Below, piece by piece: positions 1-12,200 of a DNA stretch of 64,000 bases. The stretch covers positions 1,426,001 through 1,490,000 of the forward strand of contig NZ_CP107841.1 of the NCBI RefSeq assembly GCF_036346855.1, written 5' to 3'. Both the position numbers and the translations under genes were made by a program. The notes under the pieces were generated by a model that searched no databases, had not been told where the DNA came from, and worked only from the letters and a program-made list of their open reading frames with translations. This stretch comes from Streptomyces europaeiscabiei (lineage in GTDB: Bacteria; Actinomycetota; Actinomycetes; Streptomycetales; Streptomycetaceae). Numbering within the stretch: the stretch's first letter is position 1; every line of letters starts with the position of its first letter.

Positions 1-3000
1 GAGGGCCAGCAGGGAGACGACGCCCCGCACGGAGGCGGGCTCGGTGTCGGCCAGCCGTGCGGCGATCCGCCCGCGGTCCAGGTCGTCCGCGGCCATGCCG
101 AGGGTGACGGTGGTCGCGCCCGCGCGGTCCAGAGCACGGGTGACATGGGTGACCAGCGCAGACGTCAGGTGTTCTTCGGGTACGGCGAGCAGCCAGGTGC
201 CGTCGAGCGTGTCCGTCCCGGGAAGTTCGTACGGCCGCCACACGACCCGATAGCGCCAGTTGTCGAGCCGGGCGCGGCCCCGCCGCCCCTGGTGCCATGC
301 GGAGAGCGCGGGAATGATGTCGCCGAGGCCGTCGGTGGTGTTCAGGCCGAGAGCCTGGGCGAGTCCGTCGGCATCGCCTTCCTCGACGGTCCGCCAGAAC
401 TGCTCCTCGGCGGGATCCGTGACGGCCTTGGCCTTGGGCACGTCCAGCCAGTAGCGGCTGCGCTGGAAGGCATAGGTCGGCAGGTCCACCCGGCGCGGGG
501 ACAGCCCCTCGAACGCCGGCGCCCAGTCCACCGATACGCCCCGTGCCCACGCCTGGGCCAGGGAGAGATGGAAGCGCTCCAGACCGCCCTCACCACGGCG
601 CAGTGAACCCACCACGACCGCGTCCGCGCCGGCCGCCTCGACGGTCTCCGTCACCGGCACCGTCAACACCGGGTGCGGACTCATCTCCAGGAAAGCGCCG
701 TGCCCCTCCGCGACCAGCTTGGCCACCGCGGGCTCCAGACACACCGTCCGACGCAGGTTCCGGTACCAGTACCCCGCGTCCGTCTCCGCCGAATCAATCC
801 ACTCGCCGGTCACCGTCGACAGGAAAGGAACAGACGGCTCCAACGCCACCACCGGCGCCAAAACCTCCGCCAACTCCCCCTCGATCAACTCCACATGAGA
901 CGAATGCGACGCATAATCCACCTCGATCCGCCGCACCCGGACACCCGTGGATGCAGCGAACGCCACCAGTTCGTCGAGTGCGTCCGCGTCACCCGACACC
1001 ACTGTGGACACCGGACCGTTCACCGCCGCCACCGACACCCGACCCGGCCAACGCCCCGCCAACCCAGCCGCACCCTGCGCGTCGAGGGCGACCGACACCA
1101 TCCCCCCACGCCCCGCCAACGCCACAATCGCCCGCGAACGCAACGCCACCACCCGCGCACCATCCACCAACGACAACGCACCAGCCACCACCGCGGCAGC
1201 GATCTCACCCTGCGAATGCCCCACCACAGCAGCAGGCCGCACCCCGAACGACTCCCACAACGCAGCCAACGACACCATCACCGCCCACAACACCGGCTGC
1301 ACCACATCCACCCGGTCCAACCCGGGCGCACCCCCCACCCCCCGCACCACATCCACCAACGACCACTCAACAAACCCCTCCAGAGCAGCCCCACACTCCG
1401 CAAACCGAGCCGCGAACACCGGCGAAGCATCAAGAAGCTCCACCGCCATCCCCACCCACTGCGACCCCTGCCCCGGAAACACAAACACCGCATCCACCAC
1501 ATCACCGGGGCTCTCGGTGAGGCCGCGGGCGACGGTCGGGGGCTGTTCACCGCGGGCCAGGGCACGCAGACCGTTCAGCAGTGTGTTGTGGTCGGAGCCG
1601 ACGACGACGGCCCGCTCCTCCAGCGCGGCACGACCGGCCAGCAGGGAGTGGGCGATGTCCGCAGGGGACAGATCGGCGGACTCGACACGGTCGGCCAGCC
1701 GCCGTGCCTGCTCCTTCAGCGCGGTCTGCGAGCGGGCCGACAGCACCCAGGGCAGGACGGCGTCGGACGCCTCCTTCTCCTCGACGGCAGGTTCGGGAGC
1801 CGGTGCCTGCTCGAGGACGACGTGGGCGTTGGTGCCGCTGCCGCCGAAGGAGGAGACGCTGGCGCGGCGGGGCCGCCCGGTCTCGGGCCAGTCGACGGCC
1901 TCGGTGAGCAGGCGCAGGGTGCCGGAGGACCAGTCGACGTGCGGGGTGAGCTCCTCGCCGTGGAGCGACTGGGGGACGGTGCCGCGCCGGAGCGACTCGA
2001 CCATCTTGATCACGCCCGCGACACCGGATGCGGCCTGTGTGTGGCCGATGTTGGACTTGAGGGAGCCGATCCAGAGCGGATCGTCGCCGTGGCGTTCCTG
2101 CCCGTAGGTCGCCAGCAGCGCCTGCGCCTCGATCGGGTCACCCAACTTCGTCCCCGTACCGTGCGCCTCCACCACATCCACATCCGCAGCCGACAACCCC
2201 GCATCAGCCAAAGCCGCCCGAATCACCCGCTGCTGCGAAGGACCATTCGGAGCCGTCAGACCGTTCGACGCACCGTCCTGATTGATCGCCGAACCACGCA
2301 CCACCGCCAACACCTGATGCCCATTGGCCCGCGCGTCCGACAACCGCTCAAGCAACAGCACACCCACACCCTCGCCCCAGCCGGTGCCGTCGGCTCCGGC
2401 GGCGAAGGGCTTGCAGCGGCCGTCGGCGGCAAGGCCGCGCTGTCGGCTGAACTCGATGAAGTTGCGCATGGTCGCCATGACGGTGGCGCCGCCCGCTACG
2501 GCCATCGAGCATTCGCCGGAACGCAGGGCCCGTACCGCCAGGTGGAGGGCGACCAGGGAGGAGGAGCACATGGTGTCGAGGCTGACGGCCGGGCCCTCGA
2601 AGCCGAAGCTGTAGGCGATGCGGCCGGAGAGGACGGCCGCGGACCCGCCGGTGAGCAGGTGGCCCTCGACGCCTTCGGGAGCGTTGGTGCCGTCGATGGC
2701 GTACGCCTGGTTGCTGGCGCCGACGAAGACGCCGGTGTCGCTGCCGCGCAGGGCCGTCGGGTTGATACCGGCCCGCTCGAACGCCTCCCAGGTGGTCTCC
2801 AGCAGGAGCCGCTGCTGCGGGTCCATCGCGGTCGCCTCACGCGGCGATATCTCGAAGAACCCGGCGTCGAACTCGGTCGCGTCGTGCAGGAAGGCGCCTT
2901 GGCGGACGTAGCTGGTGCCGACGCGGTCGGGGTCGGGGTCGTAGACCGCCTCGATGTCCCAGCCACGGTCGGACGGCAGGTCGGAGACCGTGTCGACGCC

Positions 3001-3231
3001 GTCGGCGACTACCTGCCACAGGTCCTCGGGGGTGCGCACCGCACCGGGCATGCGGCAGGCGGTGGCCACGATGGCGATGGGCTCGTGCGCCCGCGACTCC
3101 AGGTCGGTGAGCCTGCCGCGGGTCTTGCGCAGGTCCGTGGTGACGCGCTTGAGGTAGTCGCGGAGCTGGTCCTCGGTGTTGCCCGCGTTGCCCGCTTTGC
3201 CCGCGTTGCCAGTGTTTCCTGTGTTGCCCAT
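1..3231 (-). CDS. Modular type I polyketide synthase, N-terminal part (KS-AT-KR...), cut by the window edge
   Basis: This is the second PKS gene of the minus-strand assembly line. The start is the ATG at 3231; the product opens with a Gly-Asn-rich stretch ([18 protein letters not shown]) and then a charged helix ([17 protein letters not shown]), typical of an N-terminal PKS docking domain. It should accept the chain from the upstream gene, whose stop is 46 nt away. KS follows, with nucleophile Cys222 in a DTMCSSSL context (Met replaces the usual Ala). The AT has GHSQGE with Ser about 673 and YASH at about 773, the methylmalonyl-CoA signature. The last visible residues (to 1077) are the structural half of a ketoreductase, so at least KR and ACP lie beyond coordinate 1. 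The AT-coding DNA is one of three near-identical copies in the minus-strand genes. Confidence 0.95.
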   Translation of the reverse strand, partial: MGNTGNTGNAGKAGNAGNTEDQLRDYLKRVTTDLRKTRGRLTDLESRAHEPIAIVATACRMPGAVRTPEDLWQVVADGVDTVSDLPSDRGWDIEAVYDPDPDRVGTSYVRQGAFLHDATEFDAGFFEISPREATAMDPQQRLLLETTWEAFERAGINPTALRGSDTGVFVGASNQAYAIDGTNAPEGVEGHLLTGGSAAVLSGRIAYSFGFEGPAVSLDTMCSSSLVALHLAVRALRSGECSMAVAGGATVMATMRNFIEFSRQRGLAADGRCKPFAAGADGTGWGEGVGVLLLERLSDARANGHQVLAVVRGSAINQDGASNGLTAPNGPSQQRVIRAALADAGLSAADVDVVEAHGTGTKLGDPIEAQALLATYGQERHGDDPLWIGSLKSNIGHTQAASGVAGVIKMVESLRRGTVPQSLHGEELTPHVDWSSGTLRLLTEAVDWPETGRPRRASVSSFGGSGTNAHVVLEQAPAPEPAVEEKEASDAVLPWVLSARSQTALKEQARRLADRVESADLSPADIAHSLLAGRAALEERAVVVGSDHNTLLNGLRALARGEQPPTVARGLTESPGDVVDAVFVFPGQGSQWVGMAVELLDASPVFAARFAECGAALEGFVEWSLVDVVRGVGGAPGLDRVDVVQPVLWAVMVSLAALWESFGVRPAAVVGHSQGEIAAAVVAGALSLVDGARVVALRSRAIVALAGRGGMVSVALDAQGAAGLAGRWPGRVSVAAVNGPVSTVVSGDADALDELVAFAASTGVRVRRIEVDYASHSSHVELIEGELAEVLAPVVALEPSVPFLSTVTGEWIDSAETDAGYWYRNLRRTVCLEPAVAKLVAEGHGAFLEMSPHPVLTVPVTETVEAAGADAVVVGSLRRGEGGLERFHLSLAQAWARGVSVDWAPAFEGLSPRRVDLPTYAFQRSRYWLDVPKAKAVTDPAEEQFWRTVEEGDADGLAQALGLNTTDGLGDIIPALSAWHQGRRGRARLDNWRYRVVWRPYELPGTDTLDGTWLLAVPEEHLTSALVTHVTRALDRAGATTVTLGMAADDLDRGRIAARLADTEPASVRGVVSLLAL
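428..1491 (-). repeat. AT-domain repeat copy 1 (GRINS-like)
   Basis: DNA coding the AT domain of the second minus-strand PKS gene. By eye it is nearly identical to 5467-6532 and 10060-11125. The plus strand is strongly C-over-G skewed, with codon choice unlike the flanking KS and KR DNA. Repeated, skewed tracts in PKS genes are described as GRINS (genetic repeats of intense nucleotide skews). Confidence 0.8.
2098..2376 (-). repeat. KS-segment repeat copy 1
   Basis: About 275 bp coding the [20 protein letters not shown] to [20 protein letters not shown] part of KS, near-identical to 7079-7358 and 11733-12010, with the same C-rich plus strand as the AT repeats. Confidence 0.7.
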
Positions 3232-3277
3232 GCCAGTCAGCCCTTCGAGAATCGGGAAGTCGTGTCGGGGGGACCGC

Positions 3278-6200
3278 TCAGGAGATCCCGAGTTCCTTGT
3301 CGATCAGGTCGAACATGTCCTGGTCGGAGGCACCGACCAGCTCCTCGTCGACGGCCGCGTGGGCGGGCTCGTCGGTGGGTGGCGCCCAGGTGTCGAGCAG
3401 GCCGCGCAGAGCATCGGTGAGCTCCTGCCGGGCGGCCGGTTCGGTGGTGGCGCGGTAGGCCGCCTCGATCTCCCTCAGCCGGGGGTCGAGGGCGCCTACG
3501 TCCGTGTCCGCGGGGAAGAGCTCGGCGCCCAGGTGGTCGGCGAGCGCGTTAGGCGTGGGGTGGTCGAACACGAGGGTGACGGAGAGTCTGGTACCGAGCG
3601 CGGCCCCGAGCCGATTGCGGAGTTCGACGGCGGTGAGCGAGTCGAAGCCCATGTCGCGGAATGCCCTGCCGGGTTTGACGCCGTCGCCGGCCCCGGCGCC
3701 GAGGACCGCTGTGACGTGGGTACGGATCAGGTCGGTCAGCCTGCGCCTACGCTTGGCCTCGGGCAACGCGGCCAGTTCACCGCGCAGTGCCGTCAAGGCC
3801 CCGTCCCGGCCCTCCACGGCGGCGTCCTCGGCCTGACGTGCGGTCAGCATGGCCTCCACGTCGGGAATCTCGTCGATGAGGGGGCGGTGTCCGTGGGCGC
3901 AGTACGCGGGTACGAACCGGTCCCAGCGGATGTCCGCCACCACTACGGCCGTGTCATCCGCCGCCACCGACTCCCGCAGGGCACGCACGGCGAGCCGCGG
4001 TTCCATCGCGGGCACACCGCGCCGCAGCAGTCGCTCCCCCACCGCAGCGTCGACCATGCCGCCGCCCGCCCAGGCACCCCAGGCGATCGAGGTGGCGGGC
4101 AGGCCCGCGGTGCGGCGCCGTTCGGCGAGGGCGTCGAGGTGGGCGTTGGCGGCCGCGTACGGGGCCTGGCCGCCGTTGCCCCACACGCCGGCGCCCGAGG
4201 AGAAGAGCACGAAGGCGTCCAGTGGACGACCGGCCAGCAGTGCGTGCAGGTTCTCGGCGCCGACCACCTTGGCGTGCATCAGGTCGACGGCCTCTTCGAC
4301 GTCGACCCGGGTGAGTGGCCGCGCCTGGTCGACGGCGCCCGCGGTGTGGACGACGGCGGTCAGCGGAGGATCGGCGGGGAGGCTCTCCAGGAGCGCGGCG
4401 AGCGTGTCACGGTCGGCGACGTCACACGCGGCGACGGTCACCCGGCAGCCGAGGCCGGTGAGTTCGCGCTCCAGCTCCGCCGCGCCTGGCGCGTCCGGGC
4501 CGCGTCGGCTGGTCAGTATCAGGTGCTCCGCGCCCTCGCGGGCGAGTTCCCGGGCCACGTGGGCGCCGAGCGCGCCGGTGCCGCCGGTGACGAGGACGGT
4601 GCCATGGGGCCTCCACACCGGTGGGACGACGGAGCCCGCGCCGGCGAGGGGCGAGCGCACCATCCTTCGGACACGCACGCCCACGGGGCCGGCGCGGAGC
4701 GCGAACTCGCTGTCCCCACCGGTCGCGTGGCCCGCCGCCAGCAGTGCGGGCAGGTGCGACAGCGGTTCGACCGAACCGTCCGCGGGGAGGTCGACCAGCC
4801 CGCCGGAGCGCTCGGGGTCGTCCAGCGCGGCCACCCGGAGCAGGCCCCACACGGCGGCCTGACCACTGTTGGGCGTCTCATCACCGTCCCGTACGGACTC
4901 GTCGTCGACCGCGACGGCTCCGCGCGTCAGCGTCCACAGTCCGGCGGGGAGCGCGATGTCGGTCAGCGCCTGGCTCAACGCCATGGATGCCAGCAGTCCG
5001 CAGGAAACACCGGCGCTGCGCTTGTCCGGCTCGTCGTCCAGGGCCAGCAGCGACAGCACACCGGCGGGCGGGGCTCCCGCGCTTGCGGCGGCGTCCAGGA
5101 GTTCGGCGAGGACCACCCGGTCCGCCTGCTCCGGCACGACGACCGGTACGACACCCGCTCCCGACTCCTCAAGGACGCGTCGCGTCCGCGCCGTGACGTC
5201 GTCGCCGGTCAGCGCCTCGGGCACGACGAGCAGCCACTCGCCGTCCAGGGCACCGCCCTCGGGAGCCGTGTAAGGCCGCCACGCGACGCGGTAACGCCAG
5301 TCGTCCAGGGTGCTCCGCTCTCGGCGTGTGTTTCGCCAGGCGGCCAGGGCCGGCACCACGGACTCCAGCCCGTCCTCGATACCGAGCGTGCCCGCCAGCT
5401 CCTTCAGGTCGCCTTCCTCAACGGTCCGCCAGAACTCGTCCTCCACCGGATCCGTGCCGCCCTGGGCCTTGGCCTTGGGCACGTCCAGCCAGTAGCGGCT
5501 GCGCTGGAAGGCGTAGGTCGGCAGGTCCACCCGGCGCGGGGACAGCCCCTCGAACGCCGGCGTCCAGTCCACCGATACGCCCCGTGCCCACGCCTGGGCC
5601 AGGGACAGGTAGAAGCGCTCCAGACCGCCCTCACCACGGCGCAGCGAACCCACCACCACCGCATCCGCGCCGGCCGCCTCGACCGTCTCCGTCACCGGCA
5701 CCGTCAGCACCGGGTGCGGACTCATCTCCAGGAAAGCGCCGTGCCCCTCCGCGACCAGCTTGGCCACCGCGGGCTCCAGACACACCGTCTGCCGCAGGTT
5801 CCGGTACCAGTACCCCGCGTCCGTCTCCGCCGAATCAATCCACTCACCCGTCACCGTCGACAGGAAAGGAACGGACGGCTCCAACGCCACCACCGGCGCC
5901 AAAACCTCCGCCAACTCCCCCTCGATCAACTCCACATGAGACGAATGCGACGCATAATCCACCTCGATCCGCCGCACCCGAACACCCGACTCCTGCGCGA
6001 ACGCCACCAGTTCATCCAGCGCGTCCGCATCACCCGACACCACCGTGGACACCGGGCCGTTCACCGCCGCAACCGACACCCGACCCGGCCAACGCCCCGC
6101 CAACCCAGCCGCACCCTCAGCGTCAAGGGCGACCGACACCATCCCCCCACGCCCCGCCAACGCCACAATCGCCCGCGAACGCAACGCCACCACCCGCGCA

Positions 6201-9200
6201 CCATCAACCAACGACAACGCACCAGCCACCACCGCGGCAGCGATCTCACCCTGCGAATGCCCCACCACAGCAGCAGGCCGCACCCCGAACGACTCCCACA
6301 ACGCAGCCAACGACACCATCACCGCCCACAACACCGGCTGCACCACATCCACCCGGTCCAACCCAGGCGCACCCCCCACCCCCCGCACCACATCCACCAA
6401 CGACCACTCAACAAACCCCTCCAGAGCAGCCCCACACTCCCCAAACCGAGCCGCGAACACCGGCGAAGCATCCAACAACCCCACCGCCATCCCCACCCAC
6501 TGCGACCCCTGCCCCGGAAACACAAACACCGCGGAAGCAGCCGCACTCAGCGCCGCCCCTGACGACACCGGCTCACCCGCCACCATCACCGACCGGCACT
6601 CGAACACCGACCGGGATCGCCACAACGACCAGGCCACATCCACCGGATCGAGAGAACCGGCCGCGGTGAACTCCGCGAGCCTGAACTCCTGTTCCGCCAG
6701 CGCGGCCGGAGTCCGGGCGGAAAGAAGCCAAGGCGGGACGACACCGACGCTCCCGGACCTTTCCGCGGCAACGGAGGACTCAGCCACCCCTTCCAGGACG
6801 ACGTGAGCGTTGGTACCGCTGATACCGAACGACGACACCCCTGCCCGACGCGGCCGGCCGTCGCTCTCCCCCCACTCCCGCGCCTGTTCCAACAACTCCA
6901 CCGCACCCGCCGACCAATCCACGATCGGGGAAGGCCGGTCCGCTCGCAGGGACTTGGGCAGGGTGCCGTGTCGCATCGCCTGGACCATCTTGATGACACC
7001 GGCCATACCCGAAGCGGCCTGCGTGTGACCGATGTTGGACTTCACCGACCCCAGCCACAGCGGCCTATCCCCGGCCCGCTCCTGACCATAGGTCGCCAAC
7101 AACGCCTGCGCCTCGATCGGGTCACCCAACTTCGTCCCCGTACCGTGCGCCTCCACCACATCCACATCCGCAGCCGACAACCCCGCATCCACCAACGCCG
7201 CCCGAATCACCCGCTGCTGCGAAGGACCATTCGGAGCCGTCAGACCGTTCGACGCACCGTCCTGATTGATCGCCGAACCACGCACCACCGCCAACACCTG
7301 ATGCCCATTGGCCCGCGCGTCCGACAACCGCTCAAGCAACAACACACCCACACCCTCGGAAAGCGCGAAGCCGTCCGCGTCGGCCGCGAAGGGCTTGCAG
7401 CGGCCGTCGGGGGCGAGGGCCCTCTGGCGGCTGAAGGCGACGAACGCGCCCGGTCCCGACATCACGGTGGCGGCGCCGGCCACCGCGAGGCGGCACTCCC
7501 CTGCGCGCAGGGCGCGGACCGCGAGGTGCAGGGCGACCAGGGACGAGGAACAGGCCGTGTCGACGGTGACCGCCGGACCCTCCAGACCCAGGACATAGGC
7601 GATGCGCCCGGACGCCACGCTCGCTGCAGCGCCGGTGGCGAGGTATCCCTCGTTGTCGCCGGACGCGGCGCGCAACTGAGTGGCGTACTCCTGGTCGGTG
7701 AGACCGACGTAGACACCGGTGTCGCTGCCCCGCAGGCCTTTCGGGTCGATGCCCGCGCGTTCCAGGGTCTCCCAGGTGGTCTCCAGCAGGAGCCGCTGCT
7801 GCGGGTCCATCGCGATCGCCTCACGCGGCGAGATACCGAAGAACCCGGCGTCGAACCCGGCCGCGCCCTCCAGGAAGCCGCTGTCACGGACGTAGCTGGT
7901 GCCGGTGCGGTCGGGGTCCGGGTCGTAGAGCGCGTCGAGGTCCCAGCCGCGGTCGGTGGGCAGCGGGGTGATGGCGTCCACGCCGTCGGTGACCAGGCGC
8001 CAGAAGTCCTCGGGTGTACGGACACCGCCGGGGAAGCGACAGCCCATCGAGACGATCGCGATCGCGTCGTCCTCGGGGGCGTCACCGCTGCCGGGCGCGC
8101 GGACGCCGTCCGCCGACAGTGCCGGGGCCGGGTGATCCCCTTGCCCGCCGCCGAACGCACGGTCGTCGAGATGGACGGCGAGGGCGGAGATGCTGGGGTG
8201 GTCGAAGACGACGGTGGTGGGGAGTTTCAGGCCGGTGGCCCGTTGCAGCCGGTCGCGGAGGGCGACGGCGGTGAGGGAGTCGAAGCCCAGCTCCTTGAAG
8301 GCGGCCTCGGCGCTGACCACTCCGGCGTCGGCGTGTCCCAGCGCGGCAGCCGCATGTGTGCTGACCAGGGTGCGCAGGGCGGCGGCGCGGCGTGCCGGTT
8401 CGAGGCCGCCGATCTCGCGCAGCGCGGCGGAGGTACCGTCGTTCCCGTCCCGGCCGGTCTCCGCGTCCGGCTGCGCGGGGCGGAGGCCGGACAGTTCGGT
8501 GAGCAGGGCGCTGCCGCGCACGGAGGTGAAGACCTCGGCGAACCGGCGCCAGTCGACGTCGGCGACTGCGACGGCCGTGTCGTCGTGGTCCAGCGCCTGC
8601 TGCAGGCCGATGATCGCGGCGGCCGGTTCGATGACGGGGACGCCCCGGCGGCGCAGGTCGTCCTGGACGGTCTCGGCGATCATGCCTCCGCCTGCCCAGG
8701 GGCCCCAGGCGACGGAGAGCACGGGGGCGCCGTCGGCTCGACGGCGTTCGGCGCGGGCGTCCAGGATCGCGTTGGCCGCGCCGTAGGCGGCGTGGTCGGC
8801 GACTCCCCAGGTGCCGGAGATCGACGAGAAGTAGACGACTGCGTCCAATTGGGCGGCGTCCAGTACGTCGTCAAGGTGGTCGGCGCCGAGGACCTTGCCG
8901 GAGAGGGTCGCGGCGAGGTCCTCGACGTCGGTCTCCGCGACCGGGCCGAGGACGCTCACTCCTGCCGCGTGCACGACGGAGCGCACGGGGCTGCCCTCGT
9001 CGGCAAGGCGGGTGACCAGGTCGGCGAGTGCCTCGCGGTCGGCGGTGTCGCAGGCTGCCACGGTGAGCCGGGTGCCGTACGGCGTGAGTTCGCGCCGCAG
9101 GTCGGCGAGGTGCCGGCCCTCGCCGCGCCGACCGGTGAGGACGAGGTGTTCGGCGCCACGCGCGGCCAGCCAGCGGGTCACGTGGGCGCCGAGCGCGCCG

Positions 9201-12200
9201 GTGCCGCCGGTGACAAGGACGGTGCCGCGAGGCTTCCAGTCCCGTGCGGCCGCCTTGCCAGCGGTGGCCGCCTGCACGAGCCTGCGGCCGTACGCCGTGC
9301 CGCCCCGCAGGGCCACCTGGTCCTCCTGCGTGCCCGCGGCGATGACGTCGAGCAGCAGGTCGACGCCGCGGTCCGGGCCGGTCGCGGGCAGGTCGACGAG
9401 ACCGCCCCATCGCTTGGGGTGCTCCAGGGCGGCGGCCCGGCCGAGGCCCCAGACACCGGCCTGCGCGGGTGCCGTCGGCGCGTCGTCACGGTCACACCCC
9501 ACGGCTCCACGGGTCACGCACCACAGGGGCGCCTCGATGCCCGTGTCGCCGAGTGCCTGTACGAGCGTGAGGGTTGCGGCCAGCCCCAGCGGCACCGCTG
9601 CCCACTGCGGGTGCGGCCGCTCGTCGAGCGCCAGCAGCGAGAGGACCCCGGTGAACGCGACGCCGACGGACTCGGCGGCAGGTGTGAGCAGGGCGCCCAG
9701 GCCGGCCCGGCTCAGGTGGTCGGCGTCGACGATCACGACGGCCGCGTGGGCGCCGCGGGCCTCCAGTGCGGCCACGGTCTCGGTGACCGACTCGTCGTCC
9801 GCGAGCGGCGCCGGGACGGCGAGCAGCCAGGTTCCGTCGGTGGCGGTGCGGGCCAGAGCAGGCAGCGCACGCCACTCCACGCGGTGCCGCCAACCGTCGA
9901 CCCGTCCCTGCTGACGGCGTGTGTTTCGCCAGGCGGCCAGGGCCGGCACCACGGACTCCAGCCCGTCCTCGATACCGAGCGTGCCCGCCAGCTCCTTCAG
10001 GTCGCCTTCCTCGACGGTCCGCCAGAACTCGTCCTCCACCGGATCCGTGCCGCCCTGGGCCTTGGCCTTCGGCACGTCCAGCCAGAACCGGCTGCGCTGG
10101 AAGGCATAGGTCGGCAGGTCCACCCGGCGCGGGGACAGCCCCTCGAAAGCCGGCGTCCAGTCCACGGAGACACCATGCGCCCACGCCTGGGCCAGGGAGA
10201 GATGGAAGCGCTCCAGACCGCCCTCACCACGGCGCAGTGAACCCACCACGACCGCGTCCGCGCCGGCCGCCTCGACGGTCTCCGTCACCGGCACCGTCAG
10301 CACCGGGTGCGGACTCATCTCCAGGAAAGCGCCGTGCCCCTCCGCGAGGAGCCGCCGCACCGCGGGCTCCAGACACACCGTCTGCCGCAGATTCCGGTAC
10401 CAGTACCCCGCGTCCGTCTCCGCCGAATCAATCCACTCACCCGTCACCGTCGACAGGAAAGGAACAGACGGCTCCAACGCCACCACCGGCGCCAAAACCT
10501 CCGCCAACTCCCCCTCGATCAACTCCACATGAGACGAATGCGACGCATAATCCACCTCGATCCGCCGCACCCGAACACCCGTGGATGCAGCGAACGCCAC
10601 CAGTTCGTCGAGTGCGTCCGCGTCACCCGACACCACTGTGGACACCGGACCGTTCACCGCCGCCACCGACACCCGACCCGGCCAACGCCCCGCCAACCCA
10701 GCCGCACCCTGCGCGTCAAGGGCGACCGACACCATCCCCCCACGCCCCGCCAACGCCACAATCGCCCGCGAACGCAACGCCACCACCCGCGCACCATCCA
10801 CCAACGACAACGCACCAGCCACCACCGCGGCAGCGATCTCACCCTGCGAATGCCCCACCACAGCAGCAGGCCGCACCCCGAACGACTCCCACAACGCGGC
10901 CAGGGACACCATCACCGCCCACAACACCGGCTGCACCACATCCACCCGGTCCAACCCAGGCGCACCCCCCACCCCCCGCACCACATCCACCAACGACCAC
11001 TCAACAAACCCCTCCAGAGCAGCCCCACACTCCCCGAACCGAGCCGCGAACACCGGCGAGGAATCCAACAACCCCACCGCCATCCCCACCCACTGCGACC
11101 CCTGCCCCGGAAACACAAACACCGCGTCACCGGCATTCCGGGCAGTGCCCCGGGTCAGACCTGTGTCGTCGGTTCCGGCGGCCAGAGCACGCAGTGAAGC
11201 CGCGAGGCTCTCCCGGTCGGCACCGACCGCGACGGCCCGCTCCTCCAGCGCGGCACGACCCGCCAGCAGGGAGTGCGCTATGTCGACCAGGTCGGCGTCC
11301 GTGCTCTCCAAGTGGGCAGCCAACTGCGCCGCCTGAGCACGCAGAGCCTTCTCCGAACGAGCCGAGACCAGCCACGGAACGGCCGCGCCCGACCGGTCGA
11401 CGACAGCCCGTGCCGGTTCCTCCGCATCCAGGCGACCGGCCTCTTCGAGGATCACGTGCGCATTCGTACCGCTCACACCGAACGACGAGACACCCGCCCG
11501 ACGCGGCCGCCCGTCACTCTCCTCCCACTCCCGCGCCTGTCCCAGCAACTCCACCGCACCCGACGACCAGTCGACCAGCGTGGAGGGAGCCTCGGCGTGC
11601 AGGGACTTGGGCAGGGTGCCGTGTCTCATGGCCTGAACCATCTTGATGACACCGCCGACCCCGGCGGCGGCCTGTGTGTGACCGATGTTGGACTTCACCG
11701 ACCCCAGCCACAACGGCCCATCCCCGGCCCGCTCCTGCCCATAAGTCGCCAACAACGCCTGCGCCTCGATCGGGTCACCCAACTTCGTCCCCGTACCGTG
11801 CGCCTCCACCACATCCACATCCGCAGCCGACAACCCCGCATCAGCCAACGCCGCCCGAATCACCCGCTGCTGGGAACGGCCGTTGGGGGCAGTGAGACCG
11901 TTGGAGGCACCGTCCTGATTGATCGCCGAACCACGCACCACCGCCAACACCTGATGACCATTGGCCCGCGCATCCGACAACCGCTCAAGCAACAGCACAC
12001 CCACACCCTCGGCCCAACCGGTGCCGTCCGCTCCGGCGGCGAAGGGCTTGCAGCGGCCATCGGCGGCAAGGCCGCGCTGCCGGCTGAACTCGACGAACAT
12101 CCCCGGGCCTGACATCACGGTCGCGCCCGCGGCGACGGCGAGGGAGCACTCCCCTGCGCGCAGGGACCGTGCCGCGAGGTGCAGTGCGACCAGGGACGAG

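Noticed and set aside
673..3420. Long plus-strand frame opposite the second minus-strand PKS gene
   Set aside because: Antisense shadow: Arg/His/Pro-rich low-complexity translation, while the minus strand codes clear KS and AT domains.
3176..10240. Plus-strand frames of about 1100 codons opposite the KSQ PKS
   Set aside because: Third-position GC shadows; no homology and repeated exactly where the AT repeats are.
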